The position numbers were made by a program, and so were the translations under genes. Shown one piece after another: positions 26,087 through 34,517 of a DNA stretch of 64,000 nucleotides. The stretch is from Chitinilyticum litopenaei DSM 21440 (GTDB lineage: Bacteria; Pseudomonadota; Gammaproteobacteria; Burkholderiales; Chitinibacteraceae), in assembly GCF_000428145.1 (NCBI RefSeq), contig NZ_ATZJ01000017.1, positions 1 to 64,000 on the forward strand, given 5' to 3'. Below the pieces are notes generated by a model, which was not told the origin of the DNA, made no database searches, and saw nothing but the letters and a program-made list of their open reading frames with translations. Each line of letters begins with the position of its first letter. Positions within the stretch are counted from its first letter, which is position 1.

Positions 26087-27421
26087 ATGGCAAAAAGCTT
26101 ACCCGTACTTGTAGTTGAAGATGATGACGCTTTGCGTGAGGCGCTGGTAGATACCCTGGAGCTCGGCGGTCATGCAGTGCTTGTGGCCGAAGACGGCTCC
26201 TCTGCTCTGGCCCTGCTGGCTTGCGAGCGCGTGGGCCTGGTGCTTTCGGATGTGCAGATGCAGCCGATGGATGGCGAGGCGCTCCTTGCCGAAGTCAAGC
26301 GTCACTACCCGTGGCTGCCTTTCATTCTGATGACTGCCTACGGCGTCATCGACAAGGCCGTGGCGGCCCTGCATGCCGGCGCCAGCCATTACCTGCCCAA
26401 GCCCTTCGATCCGGCTCGCCTCTTGCAGGAGGTAGGCAAGTATGTCTTGCCGGATACTGGCGATGATGAACTGGTTGTGGCCGATCCAGCCATGCAGCAA
26501 TTGCTCGACATGGGTTTGCGTGTCGCTCATACCGACGCTTCCGTGTTGATCAGTGGCGAATCGGGTACGGGCAAGGAGATGCTTGCCCGATTCATTCATC
26601 GGCACAGCCCGCGAGCTGAACATCCTTTTGTGGCGATCAATTGCGCCGCCATTCCCGAGCAACTGCTGGAGTCGACATTGTTCGGGCATGAAAAAGGGGC
26701 GTTTACCGGCGCTTCGGGCATGCATCAGGGCAAGTTCGAGCAAGCCCAGGGCGGAACCTTGCTGCTCGACGAAATCACGGAAATGCCACTGGCGCTGCAG
26801 GCCAAGTTGCTGCGTGTCTTGCAGGAACGCGAGCTGGAGCGTGTGGGGGGCAGCAAGTCCATCCGGTTGGACATTCGTGTTTTGTCGACGTCGAATCGTG
26901 ACCTTCAGGCGGAAGTGGCGGCTGGGCGCTTTCGTGAGGATCTGTTCTATCGCTTGAATGTGTTTCCCTTGCTGATTCCGCCCCTGCGCAATCGTCGCGA
27001 AGATATCGTGCCGTTGGCACGGGCCTTGCTTTCTAAGCATGGGGGCAAGCAGCAACGTCGTACTCCCGTGCTCAGTCCGGAGGCGACGTCCAGGCTGCTG
27101 GCCTATGACTGGCCAGGCAATATCCGTGAGCTGGACAATGTGATTCAGCGTGCGCTGATTCTGGCACCCGGTGACGTCGTCAGGGAGGAGGATGTATTTT
27201 TGCCGCAGGCGGCAAAAATTGCCGTATCTTCCTTGCCGCCGGATGAGTCGGATGGCGCAGTGAGTGACATTCGCAGCATGGAAAAACGGCACATACTGGA
27301 GACCCTGAAGGCTGCAGGTGGCGTGCGAAAACTTGCCGCCGAGCGGCTGAATATGAGCGAGCGGACCTTGCGTCACAAACTTGCGCAGTATCGTGAAGAA
27401 GATGGCTCGCTTCCCGTTTGA
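26087..27421 (+). CDS. flrC: Sigma54-dependent flagellar regulator, FlrC/FleR-like
   Basis: The 444-residue protein has a receiver domain (Asp55), an AAA+ domain with Walker A GESGTGKE (157-164) and the sigma54-contact loop GAFTGA (204-209), and a Fis-type HTH at the end (VRKLAAERLNMSERTLRHKL). It should activate sigma54 flagellar promoters, and one lies directly downstream before fliE. The partner kinase FlrB is not adjacent; cheB is instead. Start at ATG 26087; a TTG one codon earlier is possible. General NtrC-type function is certain; the flagellar role follows from context. Confidence 0.88.
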   Translation: MAKSLPVLVVEDDDALREALVDTLELGGHAVLVAEDGSSALALLACERVGLVLSDVQMQPMDGEALLAEVKRHYPWLPFILMTAYGVIDKAVAALHAGASHYLPKPFDPARLLQEVGKYVLPDTGDDELVVADPAMQQLLDMGLRVAHTDASVLISGESGTGKEMLARFIHRHSPRAEHPFVAINCAAIPEQLLESTLFGHEKGAFTGASGMHQGKFEQAQGGTLLLDEITEMPLALQAKLLRVLQERELERVGGSKSIRLDIRVLSTSNRDLQAEVAAGRFREDLFYRLNVFPLLIPPLRNRREDIVPLARALLSKHGGKQQRRTPVLSPEATSRLLAYDWPGNIRELDNVIQRALILAPGDVVREEDVFLPQAAKIAVSSLPPDESDGAVSDIRSMEKRHILETLKAAGGVRKLAAERLNMSERTLRHKLAQYREEDGSLPV

Positions 27422-27425
27422 GACA

Positions 27426-27441
27426 TGGCGCAGGATTTGCT
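27426..27441 (+). promoter_or_regulatory. Sigma54 (-24/-12) promoter of fliE
   Basis: TGGCGCAGGATTTGCT carries GG at 27427-27428 and GC at 27439-27440, exactly 12 bp apart, as sigma54 promoters require. It starts 5 bp after the flrC stop and is about 54 nt upstream of fliE. Confidence 0.72.
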
Positions 27442-27494
27442 TGCTGCCAATTGCCTGCGCCCCTACAATTTTGTCCAGAAGGATAGGCTAACAA

Positions 27495-27818
27495 ATGAGT
27501 GTGCAAGGTATCGATCAGTTGCTAGGCGAATTGCGCTCGATGAGCTCGGTTGCCGCTGGTCAGCCTGCGTCGCCCGCTGTTGATGCTGCGGATCAACCCG
27601 ATTTCGGGACCTTGCTCAAACAGTCGATCGATCAGGTCAACCAGGTGCAACAAAGCGCCCAGGCTCAGCAGCAAGCCTTTCAATCTGGAGACCCCGAAGC
27701 AAATCTCCAGGATGTGATGGTGTCGTTGCAGAAAGCCAGTCTGAACTTTCAGACGATGGTGCAAGTGCGCAACAAACTTGTCAGTGCCTATCAGGAAATC
27801 ATGAACATGCAGGTCTGA
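27495..27818 (+). CDS. fliE: Flagellar hook-basal body protein FliE
   Basis: The 107-residue protein joins the MS ring to the rod. Typical features are the N-terminal amphipathic helix (GIDQLLGELRSM), the middle FGTLLKQSIDQVNQVQQSAQ and the end LQKASLNFQTMVQVRNKLVSAYQEIMNMQV. It is the first gene of fliEFGHIJ and follows a sigma54 promoter. Confidence 0.96.
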   Translation: MSVQGIDQLLGELRSMSSVAAGQPASPAVDAADQPDFGTLLKQSIDQVNQVQQSAQAQQQAFQSGDPEANLQDVMVSLQKASLNFQTMVQVRNKLVSAYQEIMNMQV

Positions 27819-27848
27819 TCCGCCTGCAGGCATTGACTTGGCTAGGGT

Positions 27849-29573
27849 ATGGCAGAAGCGGGTACGGCAGCGCAACAGACAGTAGTGACAGGACTCGGGA
27901 TGGGCGGCTTCCAGCAGCGCTTTGCCGCCCTGTCCAGCACCCGCAAGCTCATCATCATGGCGGTTCTGGCTGCGCTCATCGCCGCCCTCATAGGAGCCGC
28001 ACTTTGGTCGCGTGAACCGGCTTACCGCATATTGTTCACCAATATTCCCGACAAGGAAGCCGGTGCAGTGGTGCAATCACTGCAGCAAATGAATATTCCC
28101 TACAAGCTTGATGCTGGCGGCATTTCGGTCCCAGCAGACAAGATTTATGACGCCCGCTTGCGCCTGGCGGCAGAAGGTTTGCCAAAGTCGGGGAATGTCG
28201 GCTTTGAACTGATCGACAATCAGAAATTCGGTGTTTCGCAGTTTGCCGAGCAAGTCAATTACCAGCGGGCCATCGAAGGAGAGCTCGCGCGCTCGATTGA
28301 AACGATTTCTTCCGTGGAAAAAGCCCGTGTTCATCTGGCAATTCCTAAGCAAAGCGTGTTTCTTCGCGACCAGCAAAAGCCCACTGCTTCAGTCATTCTG
28401 ACCCTGCATACCGGCCGTCTGCTCGATGACGCCCAGGTTGCCGGCATTGTTCATCTGGTTTCCAGTAGCGTTCCCGACCTGATGGTCAAGAATGTGACCG
28501 TAGTAGACCAGGACGGCAGCCTGCTTTCCAACAATAACCGCATCAATCAGGCCAATCTGGATCAAAAACAGCTGCAGTATGTCGCCCAGATTGAACGCGG
28601 CTATGTGGAGCGGGTGCAGGCGATACTGGCGCCACTGGTCGGCAAGGACAATGTGCGTGCCGAAGTCACGGCCCAGTTGGATTTCTCCGAGGTCGAGCAA
28701 ACCTCGGAAACCTACAAGCCCAATTCGCCGCCCAATGCTGCCGCCATTCGCAGTCAGCAGACACTCGACCAGCAAGGCCGCAGCAGCGACCCGGGGGCGA
28801 TGGGTGTGCCTGGGGCCTTGTCGAATCAGCCGCCGGGTGCTGCCGCGGCCCCCATTACCGCGCCCATCGCTTCTGAGGTGGCTGGCGGTATTGAAAGCTC
28901 CAGCAATGTTCGACGTGAAGCAACAACCAATTACGAGATTGACAAGACCATTCAGCATGTCAAGCAGCCGGTTGGCTCCATCAAGCGCCTGTCGGCGGCC
29001 GTGGTGATCAATTTCAAGCCCGGCAAGGACAAGGATGGCAAGGCTGGCTATGTGCCGTTCACGCCGCAGGAGATGACGCAAATCAACAATCTGGTGCGTG
29101 AAGCCATAGGCTACAACCAGACCCGTGGCGATTCGGTCAATGTGGTCAACGCAGCCTTTGCCGACTCGCAGCCGCTGGAAGAGCGTCCACTGGTCGACAA
29201 GGCCAGCGATTACCTCAAGACCAACTGGCCGGATGTGCTCAAGCTCTTCCTGCTGGCGGTCGCGGTGCTGTATCTGCTGTTCTTCATCGTCCGGCCGCTG
29301 ATGAAGGATATTGCCCGCAGTGGCGATGCCGAGGGCAAGCCGCTGCAACTGGATCTGGGTGATGGTCTTGGCGGGCTGACCGTGGAAGAGGCTGTGGCGG
29401 GCGAGTCCGGCAAGTCTGGCGAGGAAGATCAGGCCAAGATGGCCGCCTTCGCCGACTTGCTGCAGCAGGCCAAGGAACTGGCCAAGAACGATCCGCGCAT
29501 GGTGGCGACCATTCTGCGTGAATGGATGAGCGAAGAAGACGGCAAGAATGACAACCCGAACAAGGTTGCCTGA
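27849..29573 (+). CDS. fliF: Flagellar MS-ring protein FliF
   Basis: The 574-residue protein builds the membrane ring of the flagellar motor. It has two membrane helices (about 33-53 and about 460-480), ring-building domains between them (FTNIPDKEAGAVVQSLQQ, EGELARSIETI, ARVHLAIPK), a proline- and alanine-rich linker around 295-340, and a C-terminal tail for FliG ending RMVATILREWM. Start at ATG 27849, 30 nt after fliE. Confidence 0.96.
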   Translation: MAEAGTAAQQTVVTGLGMGGFQQRFAALSSTRKLIIMAVLAALIAALIGAALWSREPAYRILFTNIPDKEAGAVVQSLQQMNIPYKLDAGGISVPADKIYDARLRLAAEGLPKSGNVGFELIDNQKFGVSQFAEQVNYQRAIEGELARSIETISSVEKARVHLAIPKQSVFLRDQQKPTASVILTLHTGRLLDDAQVAGIVHLVSSSVPDLMVKNVTVVDQDGSLLSNNNRINQANLDQKQLQYVAQIERGYVERVQAILAPLVGKDNVRAEVTAQLDFSEVEQTSETYKPNSPPNAAAIRSQQTLDQQGRSSDPGAMGVPGALSNQPPGAAAAPITAPIASEVAGGIESSSNVRREATTNYEIDKTIQHVKQPVGSIKRLSAAVVINFKPGKDKDGKAGYVPFTPQEMTQINNLVREAIGYNQTRGDSVNVVNAAFADSQPLEERPLVDKASDYLKTNWPDVLKLFLLAVAVLYLLFFIVRPLMKDIARSGDAEGKPLQLDLGDGLGGLTVEEAVAGESGKSGEEDQAKMAAFADLLQQAKELAKNDPRMVATILREWMSEEDGKNDNPNKVA

Positions 29574-29587
29574 GGCAGGGTAAAGCG

Positions 29588-30595
29588 ATGGCTGCAAATC
29601 TGAATGAAGAAGGCGTGCGCCGCGGCGCGCTGCTGCTGATGACCCTGGGTGAAGAGGCTGCCGTGGAAGTCTTCAAGTTCCTGGGGCCCAAGGAAGTGCA
29701 GAAGCTCGGCTTTGCGATGGCGAACATGAATAACGTCAAGCGCGAGGAAGTCGATGTCGTGCTGGGCGACTTTGTTTCTGCGACGCAGAACCGCGCCAAT
29801 CTTGGCGCCGCGGACGAATATATCCGTTCTGTATTGACCAAGGCGCTGGGCAGCGACAAGGCGGCCAACCTGCTCGACCGCATTCTGCAGGGCAACGACA
29901 ACAATGGCATCGAATCGCTGAAGTGGATGGACTCGGCGGCGGTAGCCGAGCTGATCAAGAACGAGCATCCGCAGATCATTGCCACCATTCTGGTGCATCT
30001 GGAGCCCGATCAGTCCTCCGAAGTGCTGTCCAACTTTGTCGAGCGTCTGCGCAACGATGTGCTGTTGCGCATTGCCACGCTGGAGGGGGTGCAGCCCTCC
30101 GCCCTGCGCGAGTTGAACGACGTACTGACGCAGTTGCTCTCGGGTTCCGACAAGATCAAGAAAAGTGCTTTTGGCGGCGTGCACATGGCGGCCGACATTC
30201 TCAATTTCATGGGGGGCGTGGTCGAGGCCTCGGCGATCGCCAATATCCGCGAGTACGATCCGGAGCTGGCACAGAAGATCCAGGACAAGATGTTCACCTT
30301 CGACAACATCATGGATATCGACGACCGCGGCATTCAGCTGCTGCTGCGCGAGGTGCAGTCCGATGCGCTGATCATTGCGATGAAGGGCACCAGCCAGGCC
30401 TTGCGCGAGAAAATCTTCAAGAACATGTCCTCGCGTGCCGCAGAAATGCTGCGCGAAGATCTGGAGGCCAAAGGGCCGGTCAAGCTGTCCGAGGTCGAGG
30501 CCGAGCAGAAGGAAATCCTCAAGATCGTCCGCCGTCTGGCCGACGAAGGCCAGATCGTGCTGGGCGGCAAGGGCGACGAAGGTCTGGTGGAATAA
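29588..30595 (+). CDS. fliG: Flagellar motor switch protein FliG
   Basis: The 335-residue switch protein generates torque against the stator. It has the FliF-binding N-terminus, the middle domain with the EHPQ motif (KNEHPQIIATIL) and the C-terminal charged torque helix (DDRGIQLLLREV). Length and domains are standard. It follows fliF by 14 nt. Confidence 0.97.
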   Translation: MAANLNEEGVRRGALLLMTLGEEAAVEVFKFLGPKEVQKLGFAMANMNNVKREEVDVVLGDFVSATQNRANLGAADEYIRSVLTKALGSDKAANLLDRILQGNDNNGIESLKWMDSAAVAELIKNEHPQIIATILVHLEPDQSSEVLSNFVERLRNDVLLRIATLEGVQPSALRELNDVLTQLLSGSDKIKKSAFGGVHMAADILNFMGGVVEASAIANIREYDPELAQKIQDKMFTFDNIMDIDDRGIQLLLREVQSDALIIAMKGTSQALREKIFKNMSSRAAEMLREDLEAKGPVKLSEVEAEQKEILKIVRRLADEGQIVLGGKGDEGLVE

Positions 30596-30598
30596 GCA

Positions 30599-31408
30599 AT
30601 GGCGTCCAATCCGCGTCGCGTCATTCCGCGCGAAGAGTTGTCCGGTTTCCAGCGCTGGCAGTTTGGTTCGCTGCTGGATCCTGCGCCGCAGGGCGAGCCT
30701 GAGCCACAAGTGGTCGATGAGCCGCCCGTCGAAGTGCCGCCTCAGGGTATTGCTCCGGAGCCCTTTTCTACATTGGTTGAAGAAGACCATACCCCAAATA
30801 TTGTCGAAGAGCTTCCTGCTGCGCCGCCGCTTCCTTACCCTACTGCGGAGGAAATCGAAGCCATCCAGCAGCAGGCGCATGACGAAGGCTATCAGGCGGG
30901 CCTGGCTGCCGGACGTGCCCAGGCCGCCGATGAGCTGGCGCGCCTGCAGCAGCTCTGCAGCCGCCATGCCGAGTGGCTGAGTGCCGCCGAGGCGGAGCTG
31001 GCCGAGGAAACACTGGATCTGGCCTTGACCATTGCCCGCCAGGTAGTGCGCGATACCCTGCGCGCCGATCCGGTGGTATTGCTGGCGGGCGTGCGTGAAG
31101 TACTGGCCAGCCTGCCGGCCGTGCGTGCGCCGGCGCGCATGCAGCTCAATCCCGCTGATCTGGTGCTGCTGCGGGATGATTTGCTGCTGGAGCTGCCCGA
31201 AGACACCTGGCGGCTGGTGCCCGACCCCAGCCTGCCGCCGGGTGGCTGCCGCATCGAAACACCGGCCAGTTCGGTCGATATCAGTCTGTCGCGGCGCTGG
31301 CAGGCGCAGTTGCAGGTGCTGCGACGCGAAGATCGTCAGGACCTGGCGCTGGATGCTGCTGATATGTCCCTCCCGCCATCATCTGCTTCCGACCGCGAAG
31401 ATGACTGA
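30599..31408 (+). CDS. fliH: Flagellar export ATPase regulator FliH
   Basis: The 269-residue protein binds the FliI ATPase and docks it at the export gate. It has a variable proline-rich N-terminus, the GxxxG-type helix (AHDEGYQAGLAAGRAQA) and the conserved C-terminal region LDLALTIARQVVRDTL and LNPADLVLLRDDL. It begins 3 nt after fliG and overlaps fliI by 8 nt. Confidence 0.92.
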   Translation: MASNPRRVIPREELSGFQRWQFGSLLDPAPQGEPEPQVVDEPPVEVPPQGIAPEPFSTLVEEDHTPNIVEELPAAPPLPYPTAEEIEAIQQQAHDEGYQAGLAAGRAQAADELARLQQLCSRHAEWLSAAEAELAEETLDLALTIARQVVRDTLRADPVVLLAGVREVLASLPAVRAPARMQLNPADLVLLRDDLLLELPEDTWRLVPDPSLPPGGCRIETPASSVDISLSRRWQAQLQVLRREDRQDLALDAADMSLPPSSASDREDD

Positions 31409-32801
31409 AGCGCTCGCCCAGTGCCGGCAGTATCTGCAGGACTGCAAGGTAGCCTCGGGCTGGATGCGCCCGTGGTTGCCGCAAGGGCGGTTGACGCGTG
31501 TTTCCGGTCTGGTGCTCGAAGCAGTGGGTTTGCGCCTGCCGATCGGGACATCCTGTGACGTCATCACCCCCGGCGGGCACCCGGTCGAAGCGGTTGTGGT
31601 CGGTTTCAATGAAGACCGGCTGTTCCTCATGCCGATTGCCGAGTTGTATGGAGTCGAGCCCGGTGCGCGGGTCATTCCACATGAAGATGTTGCTGCCTGG
31701 CAACCGGAATACGGCGCCAGCCGGCCGATGCAGCGGCGCCAGGAAGACCACGGCCGGCAGATGCCGGTGGGCTGGGGCTTGCTGGGGCGGATTCTTGATG
31801 GCCTGGGCCGCCCGCTGGATGGCAAGGGCAGGCTGGATGCCGATGCCTGGCAGCCACTGTTCGCGCGAGCCTACAACCCGATGGACCGCGAGCCGGTCCG
31901 CCATGTCATGGACGTCGGTGTGCGCGCCATCAATGCCATGCTGACGGTGGGGCGCGGCCAGCGTCTGGGCCTGTTTGCCGGGTCCGGCGTTGGCAAGTCG
32001 GTACTGCTCGGCATGATGGCGCGCTTTACCACCGCCGATGTCGTCGTCGTCGGGCTGATTGGCGAGCGGGGGCGTGAGGTCAAGGATTTCATCGAAAACA
32101 TTCTGGGCGACGAGGGCTTGCGCCGCTCGGTCGTGGTCGCTGCGCCCGCTGACACGCCGCCGCTCTTGCGCTTGTATGGTGCGGCTTACGCCACCTCAGT
32201 TGCCGAATATTTCCGCAATCAGGGCCAGCATGTGCTGCTGATCATGGATTCGCTGACGCGCTATGCCATGGCGCAGCGCGAAATTGCGCTGGCCGTGGGC
32301 GAGCCGCCGGCCACCAAGGGATATCCGCCATCCGTGTTCGCCCGTCTGCCGCAGCTCGTCGAGCGTGCCGGCAATGGCCGCGAAGGCAGCGGTTCGATCA
32401 CGGCCTTTTATACCGTGCTCTCCGAGGGCGACGACCAGCAAGATCCGATTGCCGACAATGCGCGAGCGATTCTGGATGGCCACTTTGTGCTTAGTCGCCA
32501 GCTTGCCGAAGCGGGGCACTATCCGGCCATTGATATCGAGGCGTCGATTTCGCGGGTAATGCATGACATCATCAGTCATGAAGAATTCGAGCTGGTGCGC
32601 CGCTTCAAGTACCTCTATTCGCGCTACCAGCGCAGCCGCGATCTGATCAGCGTGGGTGCCTATGTTCCCGGTTCGGATGCCGTGCTGGATGATGCCATCC
32701 GTCGCCATCCGGCCTTCGAACAGTTTCTGCAGCAATCAATCAACGAACGCGAAGATTATGCCGGCGCTAGAATGAAGCTTGCGCAGTTGTTCACGGCATA
32801 A
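31401..32801 (+). CDS. fliI: Flagellum-specific export ATPase FliI
   Basis: The 466-residue ATPase resembles the F1 beta subunit and energizes flagellar export. It has Walker A GLFAGSGVGKS, the Walker B region HVLLIMDSLTRYAMAQRE and the GYPPSVFARLPQLVERAGN motif. Start at ATG 31401, inside the end of fliH, is preferred because the protein then has normal length; upstream in-frame sequence is an out-of-frame reading of fliH. Confidence 0.96.
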   Translation: MTEALAQCRQYLQDCKVASGWMRPWLPQGRLTRVSGLVLEAVGLRLPIGTSCDVITPGGHPVEAVVVGFNEDRLFLMPIAELYGVEPGARVIPHEDVAAWQPEYGASRPMQRRQEDHGRQMPVGWGLLGRILDGLGRPLDGKGRLDADAWQPLFARAYNPMDREPVRHVMDVGVRAINAMLTVGRGQRLGLFAGSGVGKSVLLGMMARFTTADVVVVGLIGERGREVKDFIENILGDEGLRRSVVVAAPADTPPLLRLYGAAYATSVAEYFRNQGQHVLLIMDSLTRYAMAQREIALAVGEPPATKGYPPSVFARLPQLVERAGNGREGSGSITAFYTVLSEGDDQQDPIADNARAILDGHFVLSRQLAEAGHYPAIDIEASISRVMHDIISHEEFELVRRFKYLYSRYQRSRDLISVGAYVPGSDAVLDDAIRRHPAFEQFLQQSINEREDYAGARMKLAQLFTA

Positions 32802-32805
32802 GCTC

Positions 32806-33234
32806 ATGGCCCGCTTCCGTTTTGCCTTTCTGCTCGACCTTGCGCGCGACGAGCGCGAAACGGCCGCCCGCGCCATGCAGGAGGCGCAGGGGCGCTGGCT
32901 GACTGCGCAGGGCAAGCTCGATCAGCTTGACCAGTTTCGTACCGAATACCGCGCGCGGCTGGCTGGCCAGAGCCAGGGGGGGATGACGGTGGCGCAATGG
33001 CGTGACTACCAGCTGTTTCTGGCCAAGCTGGATGCCGCCTGCGAACAGCAGCAAAAAGAAATCAGCCGCTTGCTGCAGCTCTATGAACAAAGCCGCACGG
33101 CCTGGCAGGAGTGCGAGCGCAAGGTGAATGCCTTTGAAACCTTGCAGCTGCGTCATGAGCAAAAGGAATTGCAGCGCGAGGCCAAGTACGAGCAAAAACT
33201 GCTGGATGAGTTCAACAGCCGCCGCGAGCGCTGA
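32806..33234 (+). CDS. fliJ: Flagellar export chaperone FliJ
   Basis: The 142-residue coiled-coil protein recycles export chaperones and stimulates FliI. It has the family start FRFAFLLDLARDERE and long charged, Gln-rich helices. It begins 4 nt after fliI. The operon ends here: a tRNA gene follows, and fliK is not adjacent. Confidence 0.9.
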   Translation: MARFRFAFLLDLARDERETAARAMQEAQGRWLTAQGKLDQLDQFRTEYRARLAGQSQGGMTVAQWRDYQLFLAKLDAACEQQQKEISRLLQLYEQSRTAWQECERKVNAFETLQLRHEQKELQREAKYEQKLLDEFNSRRER

Positions 33235-33279
33235 AGGCAGTGGGCATGCAACGTTGCTGTCGCCTGCTGGTGCGGCATT

Positions 33280-33288
33280 TGGTACAAT
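33280..33288 (+). promoter_or_regulatory. Extended -10 promoter of tRNA-Arg
   Basis: TGGTACAAT (TGn plus TACAAT) lies 27 nt upstream of the tRNA 5' end. No good -35 was found. Confidence 0.5.
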
Positions 33289-33315
33289 CGCCGCGCCACA
33301 GCCCTGTGGCACTGC

Positions 33316-33390
33316 GCCCCTATAGTTAAATGGATATAACAAGCCCCTCCTAAGGGCTAGTTGCAGGTTCGATTCCTGCTGGGGGTGCCA
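33316..33390 (+). tRNA. tRNA-Arg (anticodon CCT)
   Basis: A complete cloverleaf of 75 nt: acceptor strand GCCCCTA pairs with TGGGGGT (two G-T pairs), the D arm has GTTAAATGGATATAAC, the anticodon stem AGCCC/GGGCT frames loop CTCCTAA, giving anticodon CCT, and the T arm is GCAGG TTCGATT CCTGC. The CCA end is encoded. It closely resembles E. coli argW, a common phage attachment site, but no integrase is next to it here. Confidence 0.97.
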
Positions 33391-33449
33391 GCCCGGTTTT
33401 TCCCGCCTTGCGTTTTTCGCGCCGTCCCGTGTTCATCCGCCCCGATGTT

Positions 33450-33479
33450 TTGCCGAGCGATTCCCCCATGCATTAGAAT
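33450..33479 (+). promoter_or_regulatory. Likely sigma70 promoter of the mutarotase gene
   Basis: TTGCCG (33450-33455) and TAGAAT (33474-33479) are separated by 18 bp, 27 nt before the start codon at 33507. Confidence 0.5.
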
Positions 33480-33506
33480 GCGCGGTTTGGATTCAAGGAG
33501 CGTCTC

Positions 33507-34415
33507 ATGTCCAGCCCGGCTGATCTGACCCAGATTCTGGCTGCCGTCCCCGGTGTGCGCCTGGTCAATTCTGCGGAACTTTACCCGGAGCACGGCAGCG
33601 GCTTGCCCTTGCTGCAGATTGCCAATGCGCATGGTCAGGCCGTCGTGGCGCTGCAGGGGGCGCACCTGATCTCCTTTGTGCCCGCCGGTGGCCGCGATCT
33701 GCTCTGGCTTGCTCCGCAGGCGCGCTTCAGTCCCGGCAAAGCCATCCGCGGCGGCATTCCGCTGTGCCTGCCATGGTTTGGCGGCCATCCGGACAAGAGT
33801 CGCGGCCTGCCGGCGCACGGCTTTGCCCGTACCAGCGACTGGTCGCTCGAAGAGGCGCAGCTGCTGGACGATGGGCGTCACCGCCTGGTGCTGGGCCTGA
33901 AAGACACGCTGCTGACCCGCGAAATGTGGCCACACCACTTCCATTTCCGTTTTGCCATCACGGTCGGGCGCGAGCTGGATGTCGAGCTGCTGGCCGAGCA
34001 TCACGGCCATGTGCCCGTGACGTTTACCGCCGCCCTGCATACCTATTTCGCCGTTCCCGAGGTCGCCGATTGCGTGATCGAGGGGCTGGCGGGATGCGAG
34101 CAGATCGACACGCTTGATGGCATCCGCCGCTTGCGCAACGACGGCGATGTGCGCATCAGCAATATGCATGATTCGGTGTATCTGGATGTGCCGGCCGAGC
34201 AGCGTATCGTCAGCGCCGCAGGCGTCACCCGCATCGTCAGCAATACCCGCAGCGCCGTGGTGTGGAATCCGGGCACGGCGGCATTGAAAGGGGGCGACAT
34301 TGGTGCGGCTTATTCCGGCTTTGTCTGCGTCGAGCGTGGTGATGTGTTCGACAATGCCGTGACCCTGAATCCGGGTGGCGTATATCGCGCCAGCATGCAA
34401 CTCTCTGCGGTTTGA
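33507..34415 (+). CDS. D-hexose-6-phosphate mutarotase (YeaD/aldose 1-epimerase family)
   Basis: The 302-residue protein belongs to the YeaD branch of galactose-mutarotase-like enzymes, which interconvert anomers of glucose-6-phosphate and related sugars. Marks are GAHLISFVP near the start, the GGIPLCLPWFG segment, HGFART with the conserved His and Arg, ALHTYF with the second His, and VVWNPG near the end. It is monocistronic, between tRNA-Arg and a terminator. Confidence 0.9.
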   Translation: MSSPADLTQILAAVPGVRLVNSAELYPEHGSGLPLLQIANAHGQAVVALQGAHLISFVPAGGRDLLWLAPQARFSPGKAIRGGIPLCLPWFGGHPDKSRGLPAHGFARTSDWSLEEAQLLDDGRHRLVLGLKDTLLTREMWPHHFHFRFAITVGRELDVELLAEHHGHVPVTFTAALHTYFAVPEVADCVIEGLAGCEQIDTLDGIRRLRNDGDVRISNMHDSVYLDVPAEQRIVSAAGVTRIVSNTRSAVVWNPGTAALKGGDIGAAYSGFVCVERGDVFDNAVTLNPGGVYRASMQLSAV

Positions 34416-34475
34416 TGCGTCATACCCTGGTTGTGCAACTGCGCCAGCAAGGCAGAACCTGAAAGATTGCCCGAT

Positions 34476-34506
34476 AACGCCCGCCTTGTCCGGGCGTTTT
34501 CTTCTG
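34476..34506 (+). terminator. Terminator behind the mutarotase gene
   Basis: The stem AACGCCCG / CGGGCGTT with a 7-nt loop is followed by a T-rich tract, 61 nt past the stop. It also ends only 11 nt before ubiD, so ubiD translation may depend on read-through or a promoter inside this stretch. Confidence 0.8.
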
Positions 34507-34517
34507 GAGATTTGCCG

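Noticed and set aside
33316..33390. tRNA-Arg(CCT) as an occupied phage attachment site
   Set aside because: The tRNA is intact, no integrase or partial tRNA copy lies nearby, and both flanks are ordinary backbone genes.
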